Part shown: in pieces, positions 42,551-51,569 of the stretch
Layout: the number at the start of each line of letters is the position of its first letter
Position numbering within the stretch: position 1 is the stretch's first letter
Origin: Streptomyces chartreusis NRRL 3882
Lineage (GTDB): Bacteria > Actinomycetota > Actinomycetes > Streptomycetales > Streptomycetaceae
DNA: 64,000 bases
Assembly (NCBI RefSeq): GCF_900236475.1
Contig: NZ_LT963352.1
Coordinates: 8,527,001-8,591,000 of the forward strand
Reading direction: 5' to 3'
Translations under genes and position numbers: made by a program
Notes under the pieces: model-generated
What the model saw: the letters and a program-made list of their open reading frames with translations, nothing else
Databases searched by the model: none
Told to the model about the DNA's origin: nothing

Positions 42551-43192
42551 TCAGAGCCTGCCCGCGGCGAACGTGGCCGCCCGGTCGGCGTCGTCACGGT
42601 AGCCGAGGTGCGCCCCGACATCGCCGCCGCCGCTCTCGCAGACGGGGTCTCCCTTGGCGCAGATGTCCAGGGTGCGGCTCTGGTACGTGCCGGTGACGCT
42701 CTTGCCGAGGGCCCGGATCGGGTTGCCGAACAGCAGCACCGCGGCGACCTTCGGCTCGACCGCCGCGGGCAGCGTCGCCACGATCGGGCTGCCGACCACC
42801 GCGCCCGCGCTGCTGATGCCGATCGAGTTGTCGACGACGTTCGCGCCCTGCGAATAGCCGACGAGAACGAACCGCTGATTCGGACAGGCGGCGGCCTGGC
42901 TCCTCACATGGTTCACCAGGTCCGCGTTGCCCTGCGCGGCAGACGTCGGGGAAAGGTCCGCCGGATAGTTCACCTTGTAGCTGGACATGCTTTTGCCCGC
43001 CGCTTTCTTCTGGAGTGCGGAATACACGGGGTCGCCGACGATGAAGCCGAGCGTGCCCGGCTCGAAGGTGCCGCGCGCTGCGACGACTTCCACGTCAGAG
43101 CAGGCCGCGGCCGTGGCCGAGGGAGCCGAGAGGGTGGCCAGACCGGCCCCGCCGACCAGTGAGAGCGCGGCGAGACACAAACGGATACGCAT
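42551..43192 (-). CDS. secreted cutinase-family esterase
   Basis: The 213-residue protein has a signal peptide cut near TAAA-C31. The cutinase triad is complete: Ser114 in GYSQG, Asp182 in CAKGDPVC, and His195 in GAHLGY. Cys pairs (Cys31-Cys103, Cys178-Cys185) match the family disulfides. VEVVAARGTFEPG is the typical opening. It should hydrolyse cutin-like or lipid esters outside the cell. Mycobacterial homologues (Culp) act on phospholipids and other lipid esters. It is next to the antigen-85-like and Pks13-like genes on the same strand. Confidence 0.88.
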   Translation of the reverse strand: MRIRLCLAALSLVGGAGLATLSAPSATAAACSDVEVVAARGTFEPGTLGFIVGDPVYSALQKKAAGKSMSSYKVNYPADLSPTSAAQGNADLVNHVRSQAAACPNQRFVLVGYSQGANVVDNSIGISSAGAVVGSPIVATLPAAVEPKVAAVLLFGNPIRALGKSVTGTYQSRTLDICAKGDPVCESGGGDVGAHLGYRDDADRAATFAAGRL

Positions 43193-43330
43193 GGGGGATC
43201 CTCCGCGGGTGAGGCGCGTGGAGCGCCTGCGAAAAAGGACGGCCCGAACGTATTCGCTGTGTCTCCCGGAGTGTTATGGACGGGATTATGGAATCGCCGC
43301 GGTTTTTTATTGAGAATTGAGTACCGGGAT

Positions 43331-44551
43331 TCAGTTCTGTGGTGTGCGCAGTGACTCCGCGCGCAACGCGAGAATCAGATCGAGGCGGGTTTCCGGGTCG
43401 TGCAGGGCGTCGCCGAAGAGCTTCTCCAGCTGGCGCAGGCGGTAGCGGACCGTCTGCGGGTGGATGTGCAGCCGTGTGGCGACGTCCGGCACGTTGCTGC
43501 CGCTGAGCAGCCACGCCAGCAGCGTCTCGGCGAGCCGGTCGCGCTGCCCGGCCGAGACCGTGTCGAGCGGCGCGAGGACCCGCGCCTGGAGCCGTTCGAG
43601 CAGCGGCTCGTCGCCGTACAGCAACAGCGTCGACAGATGGTCGGCGCACCGCACCACGCCCTGGCGGGGGAGGACCCCGCGGCCCATCAGCCCGAGCGCC
43701 CGGGTGGCGAGGCGCAGCGACTGCGCGGCGTCGGTGACCGCGACCGTCGGGCCGATCGCGGCGGGCCGGCCGCGCAGCGCGAGCGTGAACGCCCGGCCGC
43801 CGAAGCGGCCGGAGCCGTCCGGATCGGGCACCAGCATGCGCGGCGGCCGGGACTCCATGTCGACCAGCGCGCCCGCCGCGGCCAGCGGCCGGTCCTCCTC
43901 CCGCCGGTCCGGCGCCGCCGCGAGCGCCACGACGGCGACCGTGCGGGGCACCGGCCAGCGCGCGCCGTGCGCCAGGTCCTGCACGGCCTCCAGCACCACC
44001 GGCCCGTCCTGCAGCAGCAGGTCCAGCAGCCGCCTGCGGCGCCGCTCCAACTCGTCCGAGCTGCGCAGCTGGGCCTCCGCGTAGCCGGCCGCGGCCGCCT
44101 GGGCGACCTCGTGCACGGTCCGGAACGCCAGCTCGCCCAGAGCCGCCACGACCGTGGAGTCGAGGCCGAGCTCCTCCGCCGTGTGACCCATCAGCCGCCA
44201 GGCGTGCAGCCCCCCGACCCGCAGCGCGGACTGCAACGCGTCCAGGCTGCGGCCCTCCAGGGCCTCGCCGCGCCCCAGTTCGTAGTACGTCGTCGCGATC
44301 GCGCCCCCGTCGTCGCGCGGGTCGGCGATGTGATCGACGAACAGGGTCAGCGCCTGCACCACCCCGGCCCGCAGGTTCCTGCCGTACGGCCCGTCGGCGG
44401 GCCGCGCGTACTCGGGGACCTGACGGCGGACCTCCTCCTCCACCTGGTCGGCGACTGCCGCCAGCTGGGCGCGCAGCAGCTCCGCCAGCTCGGGCGGCAC
44501 CGGTGGCGTACGGGGGCGGTCCGGCACCCCGTGCGGGGTGGGCACAGCCAT
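43331..44551 (-). CDS. PucR/CdaR-type helix-turn-helix regulator
   Basis: The 406-residue protein has an N-terminal all-helical sensor-like region, a GGDEF-related middle domain and a C-terminal HTH: NVPDVATRLHIHPQTVRYRLRQ, with FGDALHDPETRLDLILAL closing, typical of PucR proteins. It starts at ATG 44551, 8 bases after AAGGAG (GTG directly before is an alternative). It lies 122 bp downstream of the esterase gene on the same strand, so it could regulate the lipid locus, but this is only positional. Confidence 0.82.
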   Translation of the reverse strand: MAVPTPHGVPDRPRTPPVPPELAELLRAQLAAVADQVEEEVRRQVPEYARPADGPYGRNLRAGVVQALTLFVDHIADPRDDGGAIATTYYELGRGEALEGRSLDALQSALRVGGLHAWRLMGHTAEELGLDSTVVAALGELAFRTVHEVAQAAAAGYAEAQLRSSDELERRRRRLLDLLLQDGPVVLEAVQDLAHGARWPVPRTVAVVALAAAPDRREEDRPLAAAGALVDMESRPPRMLVPDPDGSGRFGGRAFTLALRGRPAAIGPTVAVTDAAQSLRLATRALGLMGRGVLPRQGVVRCADHLSTLLLYGDEPLLERLQARVLAPLDTVSAGQRDRLAETLLAWLLSGSNVPDVATRLHIHPQTVRYRLRQLEKLFGDALHDPETRLDLILALRAESLRTPQN

Positions 44552-44673
44552 CACGGGCACTCCTTTCGGCCGGAAGCGGCTCACCCGCGGACTGTTGCCG
44601 CTGGGACGAGGGGCAAGTCCTGTGTTGGACGGACGACCCCTGCGCTCCGTTCCGTGCCCCGACGGCACCCCCG

Positions 44674-45630
44674 TCACTCCGGCACACCCAGAGCACGGGC
44701 GAGCATCGGCCACGAGGCGGTGAACTCCCGCTTCCAGTAAGCCCAGTCGTGTCCTCCTCCCGAGTACAAGTGCGTGGTGGCGCGGATGCCCAGGCGGGTG
44801 AGCGCGCCGGCGAAGCCCTGCGCCGAGGGCCACAGGGCGCTCTCCAGCACCCCGGGCAGCGGGTCGCCGCTGCCGCCGCCCACTCCACTGCCCTGCGACA
44901 CGTACAGGGCGGTGCCGCGCAGCCCCGCGGCGCGGGCCCTCGGATTGAAGTCCCGCCAGGTCAGGAGGTTCAGCAGCGGATGGCCCCACAGCGACGCGGC
45001 GGGCAGGTTCTCACGGGCCACGATGGCGTCCATGATGGCGGGAACGCCCGGGGCGGTGGTGTCGAGGATGCCGCTGTAGGAGGCCGCGGCCGTGAACGCC
45101 CCGGGGTGGCGGGCCGCGTGGGCCATCGCGCCGTAACCGCCGGTGGAGACACCGGCGACCGCCCGTACACCGGAGGCCCGGTAGTCCCGGGCGAGCAGCG
45201 CCGGCACCTCCTTCACCTGGAACGTCTCGTAGTCGGGGCCGTCACGCCAGACGCTGGGGATGCCGGTCGGGCCCGCGTCCGGCATCGCCACGATCAGGTC
45301 GCGGCCTTCGGTGAAGGCCTCGATGTCGGTCTCCCGGGTCCAGGACCTGTAGTCGTCGTGGGCGCCGTGCAGCAGATACAGCACGGGATACGTCCGCTCC
45401 GGCCGCGCACCGAAGTCCGACGGCAGGATCAGCCGGACCGGGGCGCTGCGGCCGAGCGCGGCGGAGGGCACGGACACGTCCAGCGTGCGCGGCCCGAGCC
45501 GGGCGGCGGCCCCGGCACGGCCCGTGCCGCCCGCGGCCCCGAACAGGACGGCGAGGCCGGCGGCGGCCGTCGCTCTGGCGACAGTGCGCCGGGAGACTCC
45601 GGCAGCGGGCTTCGGCGGCAGGTCGGGCAT
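44674..45630 (-). CDS. Tat-exported antigen-85-type esterase/acyltransferase (PF00756 fold)
   Basis: The 318-residue protein has a twin-arginine signal (SRRTVARATAAAG). The mature part resembles antigen 85 mycolyltransferases: TLDVSVPSAALGRSAPVRL at the start, YPVLYLLHGAHDDYRSW (oxyanion loop), YETFQVKEVPALL, nucleophile Ser162 in GVSTGGYGA, and HDWAYWKREF with the catalytic His. The same fold also covers S-formylglutathione hydrolase and other esterases. It starts 21 bp after the Pks13-like gene, so it is likely co-transcribed. In mycobacteria such enzymes move the mycolic acyl group to trehalose or arabinogalactan. That role here is inferred. Confidence 0.75.
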   Translation of the reverse strand: MPDLPPKPAAGVSRRTVARATAAAGLAVLFGAAGGTGRAGAAARLGPRTLDVSVPSAALGRSAPVRLILPSDFGARPERTYPVLYLLHGAHDDYRSWTRETDIEAFTEGRDLIVAMPDAGPTGIPSVWRDGPDYETFQVKEVPALLARDYRASGVRAVAGVSTGGYGAMAHAARHPGAFTAAASYSGILDTTAPGVPAIMDAIVARENLPAASLWGHPLLNLLTWRDFNPRARAAGLRGTALYVSQGSGVGGGSGDPLPGVLESALWPSAQGFAGALTRLGIRATTHLYSGGGHDWAYWKREFTASWPMLARALGVPE

Positions 45631-45651
45631 GACGGCTCCTCGGGTCGGTTT

Positions 45652-48600
45652 TCAGGGGGCCCGCTCGGCGAGCACCCGGTTGAGATGGGCGGCGATCTCG
45701 TCGACGTGCGGCGGATCGAGCAGCGACAGATGGTGACCGGCCACCGGCACGACCTCCAGGCGCGGGCACACCTCGTCCCAGCCCAGCGCCTCGTCGTCCC
45801 GTTCGTACGCCGGGTCGCGCACGGTGTGGGACGCGGGTTCGGTGGCCCGGTAGAGCACGACCGGCCCGTCGTACCCCCCGGGCCGGTGCGACTCCCCGAT
45901 GCCCATGTCCAGGTAGGAGGCGCGCTGGTGCTCCAGCGCCGCGGGCGGCACGTCGGCGGCCTGGCGCAGCGCCCGCAGCACGGTGTCGATGCGGTCCCGG
46001 TCGTCGTCCATGGCCACGAGATCGTCGTACGGCAACTCCAGCCGCACCCCGTAGGCGTCGGCGACGTGGCCGGCGAAGCCCTCGAAATGCGCCCGGATCC
46101 GCTCGGCGCGCGTCACGCCGGGCCGGAGGAGGGGGCGTACGGAGTCGAGGAGCACGACCAGCGGCACGTCCCGTCCGGCGGCGGTCAGCTGCCGCGCGAT
46201 CTCCTGGGCGACGAAGCCGCCGAAGGACCAACCGCCCAGCAGGCAGGGCCCGTCCGGGTGGGCGGCGTCGATCGCCTCGGCGTAGCGCCGCGCCTTCTCC
46301 GGCACGGTCCCGGCCTCCTCGATCCGCTCCAGCCCGTACACCGGCCGGTCCTGCCCGAGCCGTTCGGCGAGCGCCCGGTAGACGGTGACCGGGCCGCCGG
46401 CCGCGTGGACGAGGAACAGCGGTGGCCTCGAACCGGTGGCGCGCAGCGGGCGCAGCGGGGTGTCCTCACCGGGGAGGGCGTGCCGGATCCGGGCGGCGGC
46501 GTCCTCGACCGTGGCGGCGGCGAACAGGTCGCGCAGGGACAGTTCGATGCCGAACTCCCGCTCCACGGCCGTGCGGACCCGGACGGCCATCAGCGAGTCC
46601 AGGCCCAGATCGGCCAGGGCGGTGTCCGGGGCGACCCGGGTGGGCGGATGGCCGGTGACGGAGGCGATGTGGTGGGTCAGCCGGGCCAGGACCGACGAGG
46701 GATCCGCCGCCTCGGCGGGAGATTCCGCCGGTTGCGGGGCCGGCTCGGTGCGGGCTCGTCCGTCCGTCCACCAGTGGCGTACGTGCCGCCACCGGGGCAG
46801 CGGCAGGTCGACGACCCGGCCGGGCGGCACGGGCAGCCGGTGGCCCGCCACGTACAGGGCGCCCAGCTGCCCGGCGAACGCCTCCGCCCCGTCGGCGTCC
46901 CGGCGCAGGGTGGCCAGGGCGAGCGCGCCGGGCACGGTGTCGGCGACGGCCCCGGTCAGCACCGGGTGGGGTGAGATCTCGACGAACGCCGTGTGGCCGT
47001 CGGCCGCGGCCGCCGCGAGCGCCCGGTCCAGACGGACGGGCCGCCTGAGGTTGGCCGCCCAGTGGGCCGCGTCGAACACGCAGTCGCCGCGCGGATCGTC
47101 GAGGACGGTGGAGTACACCGGGACACGCGGCCGCCGGCCCCGGACGCCGGACAGCGCCTCGGCGAGATCCGGCAGCAGCGCGTCGACCTGGGGCGAGTGC
47201 CCGGCGCCGACGACCCGCATGGCCCGGGCTGCCCGGCCCTGTCCCTCCAGCCGGCGCACGAGCCCGGCCACCGAGGCCTCCCCGCCCGTGACGACCTTCT
47301 GCCGGGGGGAGGAGTGCACGGCGACGTGCACATCCGGGAAGTCCCGCTCCAGGGACTCCAGTTCGGCGTCGTCCAGGTCCACCACGGCCATCGCGCCGCC
47401 GCTCAGTCCGCTCAGCAGCCGGGCCCGTACGGCGATGACACGCGCCCCGTCCGCCACGTCCAGCGCGCCCGCGCACACCGCCGCCGCGACCTCGCCCATG
47501 GAATGGCCGACCACCGCGGCGGGCTCGACCCCGTACGAACGCCACAGCTCGGCGAGTGCCAGTTGAAGGCCGAACAGCACGGGCTGGGCGACGTCCAGGC
47601 GGTCGAGGCCGGCCCCGGAGGACAGGTGGTCGTACAGGGACAGGCCGCACTCCGGGGCGAGCTGCGGGTCGAGTTTCTCCACGGCGGCGGCGAACGCGGG
47701 TTCCTCGGCCAGCAGCCTGCGCCCCATGCCGGGCCACTGGCTGCCGTAGCCGGAGAAGACCCACACCGTGCCGCGCCCCACCCGGTCGCGGTCACCGGTC
47801 ACCACCCGCGCGTCCGGGCGGCCCGCCGCCAACGCGACCAGTGCCGCGGAGAGTTCGGCGCGGTCCCGGGCGACCACGGCGGCGCGTACGGGACCTCGGC
47901 CGGAGCGCCCGGCCAGGGTCCGGGCCACGTCGGCGGGGTACGCGGTGTGCTGGCGCAGCCAGTCGGCGAGCCGCCCCGCCGTGTCGCGGACGCGCCCCGC
48001 GTCGAGGTCGGACAGCACGTGCACGCACGCCACGGCCTCTTCGGCCGGCCGCACGGGGACAAGGCCGGGCGGCCCCTCCTCCAGCACCACATGCGCGTTG
48101 GTGCCGCCGAAGCCGAACCCGGAGACCCCCGCGAGGGCGGTGCCGCTGTAGCGGGGCCAGGGCTCCGGCTCGGTCACCACCCTCAGCCGCTCGTCGGCGA
48201 GGGACGTGTCCTCCGCGCAGTGCAGGGACGGCGGGATGCTGTCGTGGTGCAGGGCCAGCACGGTCTTCACCAGGCCCGCGATGCCGGCGGCGGACTCCAG
48301 ATGCCCCAGGTTGCCCTTGACGGAACCCAGCAGCAGGGGCTGGTCCGGGTCGCGGTCCGCGCCGAGCACCGCGCCCAGCGCGCCCGCCTCGATCGGGTCG
48401 CCCAGCGGGGTGCCGGTGCCGTGCGCCTCCACGTAGTCGACACGGGCCGCCGCGAGCCCCGCCCGCGCGTACGCGCTCTCCAGCAGCGCCCGCTGGGCTG
48501 AGGGGTTGGGCGCCATCAGGCCGTTCGAGCGGCCGTCGGAGTTGACGGCGGTGGCGCGGACGACGGCCAGGACACGGTCGCCGTCCCGCTCCGCGTCGGA

Positions 48601-49677
48601 CAGCCGCTTCAGGATCACGGCGGCGCAGCCCTCGCCGCGCCCGATGCCGTCGGCCGCCGCCGAGAACGGCTTGCACCGCCCGTCCGGTGCGAGCGCGCCC
48701 GCTCTGCGGAAGGCGACGGTGACGGCCGGCGACAGCAGCAGGTTGACCCCGGCGGCGATCGCGATGTCGCTCTCGCCCGTGCGCAGGCTGACGCAGGCGT
48801 GGTGCACGGCGACCAGCGAGGAGGAGCAGGCCGTGTCGACGGCCAGGCTCGGCCCCCGCGTGTCCAGGACGTAGGCGAGCCGTCCGGCGGTCACGCTCAG
48901 CGCGCCCCCGGCCGGCGCCCAGGGATCGACGGCGGCCGGATCGGCGCCCGTGAGCTGCCCGTACTCGGCGGCCGACACCCCGACGAACACCCCCGTCGCG
49001 GTGCCCGCCAGGGACCCGGCCGGCACGGCGGCGTGGTCGAGCGCCTCGTGGACGACCTCCAGCAGGATCCGCTGCTGGGGGTCCATCACCGCCGCCTCGC
49101 GCGGGGTGATGCGGAAGAAGTCCGCGTCGAACCCGGCGACGTCGTCGAGATAGCCGCCGTACGGATGGGCGTCGGCGGGCGGAAAGGCGGTGAAGTCACG
49201 CCAGCGGTCCTCCGGGACGCGCCGGATCGCGTCGCCGCCCTCGCTCAGCAGCCGCCAGTAGCCGTCCGGGCCGTGCACCCCGCCGGGCAGCCGGCAGCCG
49301 ACCCCGACCACGGCGACCGGCTCGGCCGTCCCGCCCGCCAGCCCGGCCCGCGGCCCGGGCGCTGCCCCGGTTCCCGAGGCAGCCGAGGCTCCTGGGACAT
49401 GCAGGGCTTTCGAGGCCTCCGGGGCCCCCGAGCCTTCGGTGCGGCACAGCCGCGCCACCAGCGCCTCACCGGTGGGCGTCTCCCACAGCAGCGTCGTCGG
49501 CAGCTCGCGGCCCGTGGCCCTCGACAGTTCACCGGCCAGGGCGACGGCGTCCCGCGAGGACATGCCGAGGTCGGCGAGCGGCCGGTCCATCGGAACGTTC
49601 TCGGGCGAGGCGCCGTACCAGAGGGCCACCCGTTCGGCGATCAGCCGGCGCAGCGCGCCCTCGTCGAGCGGCCTCAT
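45652..49677 (-). CDS. Pks13-like type I polyketide synthase (ACP-KS-AT-ACP-TE)
   Basis: The 1341-residue protein has, in order: N-terminal ACP (about 10-80; LGMSSRDAVAL, Ser41), KS (118-540; Cys284, His419, His459 all present), AT (637-930; GHSMGE, Ser726), second ACP (995-1070; LGLDSLMAVRV, Ser1028) and TE (1085-1340; GGWSFGG, Ser1151, Asp1178, His1315/1316). No reducing domains are present. This order, the LGxSSRDAVA N-ACP and the TE segments EHQRASYLD and RLEVVPVAG are those of Pks13, the mycolate condensase. The AT motif aligned to YASH/HAFH is GAGH (824-827), suggesting a bulky extender. Its start overlaps the ligase gene by 4 bases. Confidence 0.88.
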   Translation of the reverse strand: MRPLDEGALRRLIAERVALWYGASPENVPMDRPLADLGMSSRDAVALAGELSRATGRELPTTLLWETPTGEALVARLCRTEGSGAPEASKALHVPGASAASGTGAAPGPRAGLAGGTAEPVAVVGVGCRLPGGVHGPDGYWRLLSEGGDAIRRVPEDRWRDFTAFPPADAHPYGGYLDDVAGFDADFFRITPREAAVMDPQQRILLEVVHEALDHAAVPAGSLAGTATGVFVGVSAAEYGQLTGADPAAVDPWAPAGGALSVTAGRLAYVLDTRGPSLAVDTACSSSLVAVHHACVSLRTGESDIAIAAGVNLLLSPAVTVAFRRAGALAPDGRCKPFSAAADGIGRGEGCAAVILKRLSDAERDGDRVLAVVRATAVNSDGRSNGLMAPNPSAQRALLESAYARAGLAAARVDYVEAHGTGTPLGDPIEAGALGAVLGADRDPDQPLLLGSVKGNLGHLESAAGIAGLVKTVLALHHDSIPPSLHCAEDTSLADERLRVVTEPEPWPRYSGTALAGVSGFGFGGTNAHVVLEEGPPGLVPVRPAEEAVACVHVLSDLDAGRVRDTAGRLADWLRQHTAYPADVARTLAGRSGRGPVRAAVVARDRAELSAALVALAAGRPDARVVTGDRDRVGRGTVWVFSGYGSQWPGMGRRLLAEEPAFAAAVEKLDPQLAPECGLSLYDHLSSGAGLDRLDVAQPVLFGLQLALAELWRSYGVEPAAVVGHSMGEVAAAVCAGALDVADGARVIAVRARLLSGLSGGAMAVVDLDDAELESLERDFPDVHVAVHSSPRQKVVTGGEASVAGLVRRLEGQGRAARAMRVVGAGHSPQVDALLPDLAEALSGVRGRRPRVPVYSTVLDDPRGDCVFDAAHWAANLRRPVRLDRALAAAAADGHTAFVEISPHPVLTGAVADTVPGALALATLRRDADGAEAFAGQLGALYVAGHRLPVPPGRVVDLPLPRWRHVRHWWTDGRARTEPAPQPAESPAEAADPSSVLARLTHHIASVTGHPPTRVAPDTALADLGLDSLMAVRVRTAVEREFGIELSLRDLFAAATVEDAAARIRHALPGEDTPLRPLRATGSRPPLFLVHAAGGPVTVYRALAERLGQDRPVYGLERIEEAGTVPEKARRYAEAIDAAHPDGPCLLGGWSFGGFVAQEIARQLTAAGRDVPLVVLLDSVRPLLRPGVTRAERIRAHFEGFAGHVADAYGVRLELPYDDLVAMDDDRDRIDTVLRALRQAADVPPAALEHQRASYLDMGIGESHRPGGYDGPVVLYRATEPASHTVRDPAYERDDEALGWDEVCPRLEVVPVAGHHLSLLDPPHVDEIAAHLNRVLAERAP

Positions 49678-51434
49678 CCCGCGGCACCCGTCGCCGTGCC
49701 GGCCTGCCCGCCGTACGCGCCCTCCAGGTACCGGGCCCGGGTCAGAGCCCGCGACACCTTCCCGCTGGAGGTACGCGGCACCGTGCCCGGCGGCACGACG
49801 ACGACGTCGGCGAGCCGCAGCCCGTGCCGGGCGGAGACGGCACCGCGCACGGCACGCACCACGGCCGGCACGTCGAGCTCGGCGAGGCGCGCGGTCCGCG
49901 CGTGCTCCGCCACGATCACCACCCGCTCGACCCCGTTGCCCGGCACGGCGAACGCCGCGAGCCGGTCCCGGCGCACCGCCGGGTCCGCGTCCTGGGCCGT
50001 CGCCTCGACGTCCTGCGGATAGTGGTTCCGGCCGTCGACGATGATCAGGTCCTTCAACCGCCCCGTGACGACCAGCTGCCCCTCCAGAACCGTCCCGAGA
50101 TCACCCGTGCGCAGCCAGCCGCCCGGAGCGGCCGCGGTGTCCGCGAACTCGGCGCCGAAGACGTCCCCCGGTCCCCGGTTCCAGTAGCCCCGGCCGACAT
50201 TCGGCCCCTGCACCCAGATCTCGCCGACCTCGCCCTCCGACAGCAGGGCCCGGGTCACCGGGTCGGCGACCCGGACCCGTTGGCCCGCCGGAGTGCCGCA
50301 GCCCGCCAGCAGCACCGCCCGTGGATCGTCCGGCCGCGCCGGCAGGGCCTTGCCGGCGGCCAGGGCGTCACGGTCGAGCGCGAACCGGCTGAGCGGCTCA
50401 CCCGGCCGGGCCGCGCAGACGAACACGGTCGCCTCGGCCAGCCCGTACGACGGGCAGTGGGTCTCCGGTGCCAGGCCCTGACCGGCGAACGCGGCGTGGA
50501 AACGGTCGGCCGTGCCCGGGCGGACCGGCTCACTGCCGTTGATCAGAGCCGTCACCCGGTCCAGCCGCAGCCCCTCCTTCTGGTCGGCGGAGACGCTCGC
50601 GGCGCAGTAGTCGTAGGCGAAGTTGGGCGCGGCGCTCACCGCGTCCGGGTGCGCGGAGAGCAGCCGCAGCCAGCGCACCGGCTCGTGCAGGAAGGCCGCC
50701 GGGTCCATCAGCACCGACAGCAGCCCTCGTGCCACCGGGGCCGCGACGCTGAGCACCAGTCCCATGTCGTGGTAGAGCGGCAGCCAGCCCACGCAGGTCA
50801 CCGGGCGGGCGTCGGCACCGTAGGCGGTGAGTGCCTGGCGGGCGTTGGCGACGACGTTGCCGTGGCTGATCTCCACCCCCGCCGGGGCGCGGGTCGAACC
50901 GGAGGTGTACTGCAGATAGGCGGTCGCCTCGGCGTCCGGCGGGACGGGCCGCCAGTCCCGGGAGGCGTCGTCGGGCACCTGGTCCGCCACGACGATCCGC
51001 GGTCCGTCGGGCCCGAGGACGTCACGCACCTCGTCCAGACAGCGGCTCGTGGTCACGACGGTCGAGGGACGCGCGTCGGCCAGGACACCCGCGAGCCGGT
51101 CCGCGTGCCCGGGCAACCCCGGCGGATACAGCGGCACGGCGACCGTCCCGGCGGCCAGGGCCGCGAGGAAGGCGGTCACGTACTCCGTGCCCTGCGGACA
51201 CAGCAGCGCGACCCGGTCTCCCGGACCGGCCTGACCGGCGAGCCGCGCGGCCAGCGCCCGCACGCGCACGTCCAGGCGGCGCCAGGTCAGCGTGCGGTGA
51301 ACGCCGCGCGAGTGCGGTGCCGGGTGCTCGACGAAGGTGAACGCCCGGCGGTCCGGGGTGCTTTCGGCCCAGTGCCGGACGTACTCCGGCAACGTGGGGC
51401 ACACGGGCGCGAGCGGGGGGCGGCGGCTGTCCAT
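49674..51434 (-). CDS. FadD32-like fatty acyl-AMP ligase (FAAL)
   Basis: The 586-residue protein is an ANL adenylating enzyme: LQYTSGSTRAPAGV (174-187), GWLPLYHDMGL (216-226), PSYGLAEATVFV, WLRTGDLG and the C-terminal Lys559 in TSSGKVSR. GRNHYPQDVEAT in the hinge is the signature of FAAL proteins and is close to FadD32. FAALs form acyl-AMP and load it onto an ACP rather than CoA. The gene overlaps the start of the Pks13-like gene by 4 bases, so the natural acceptor is its N-terminal ACP. A 17-bp tandem repeat lies between it and the carboxylase gene. Confidence 0.85.
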   Translation of the reverse strand: MDSRRPPLAPVCPTLPEYVRHWAESTPDRRAFTFVEHPAPHSRGVHRTLTWRRLDVRVRALAARLAGQAGPGDRVALLCPQGTEYVTAFLAALAAGTVAVPLYPPGLPGHADRLAGVLADARPSTVVTTSRCLDEVRDVLGPDGPRIVVADQVPDDASRDWRPVPPDAEATAYLQYTSGSTRAPAGVEISHGNVVANARQALTAYGADARPVTCVGWLPLYHDMGLVLSVAAPVARGLLSVLMDPAAFLHEPVRWLRLLSAHPDAVSAAPNFAYDYCAASVSADQKEGLRLDRVTALINGSEPVRPGTADRFHAAFAGQGLAPETHCPSYGLAEATVFVCAARPGEPLSRFALDRDALAAGKALPARPDDPRAVLLAGCGTPAGQRVRVADPVTRALLSEGEVGEIWVQGPNVGRGYWNRGPGDVFGAEFADTAAAPGGWLRTGDLGTVLEGQLVVTGRLKDLIIVDGRNHYPQDVEATAQDADPAVRRDRLAAFAVPGNGVERVVIVAEHARTARLAELDVPAVVRAVRGAVSARHGLRLADVVVVPPGTVPRTSSGKVSRALTRARYLEGAYGGQAGTATGAAG

Positions 51435-51501
51435 CAGGCGGGGCTCCTCACGGCGCGGATCGGCGTACGGCGCATCGCGCGTACGGCGCGCATCGGCTCT
51501 C

Positions 51502-51548
51502 GGTGCGGATCGGATTGCGGTGCGGATCGGATTGCGGTGCGGATCGGT
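51502..51548. repeat. 17-bp tandem repeat between carboxylase and FAAL genes
   Basis: GGTGCGGATCGGATTGC occurs at 51502-51518 and 51519-51535, and the first 13 bases again at 51536-51548. Related GCGGATCGGCG and CGCGCATCGG pieces extend on the left. The repeat fills the 135-bp gap inside the minus-strand operon. Confidence 0.75.
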
Positions 51549-51569
51549 CGCGGGGCGCGAACGGGGAGG

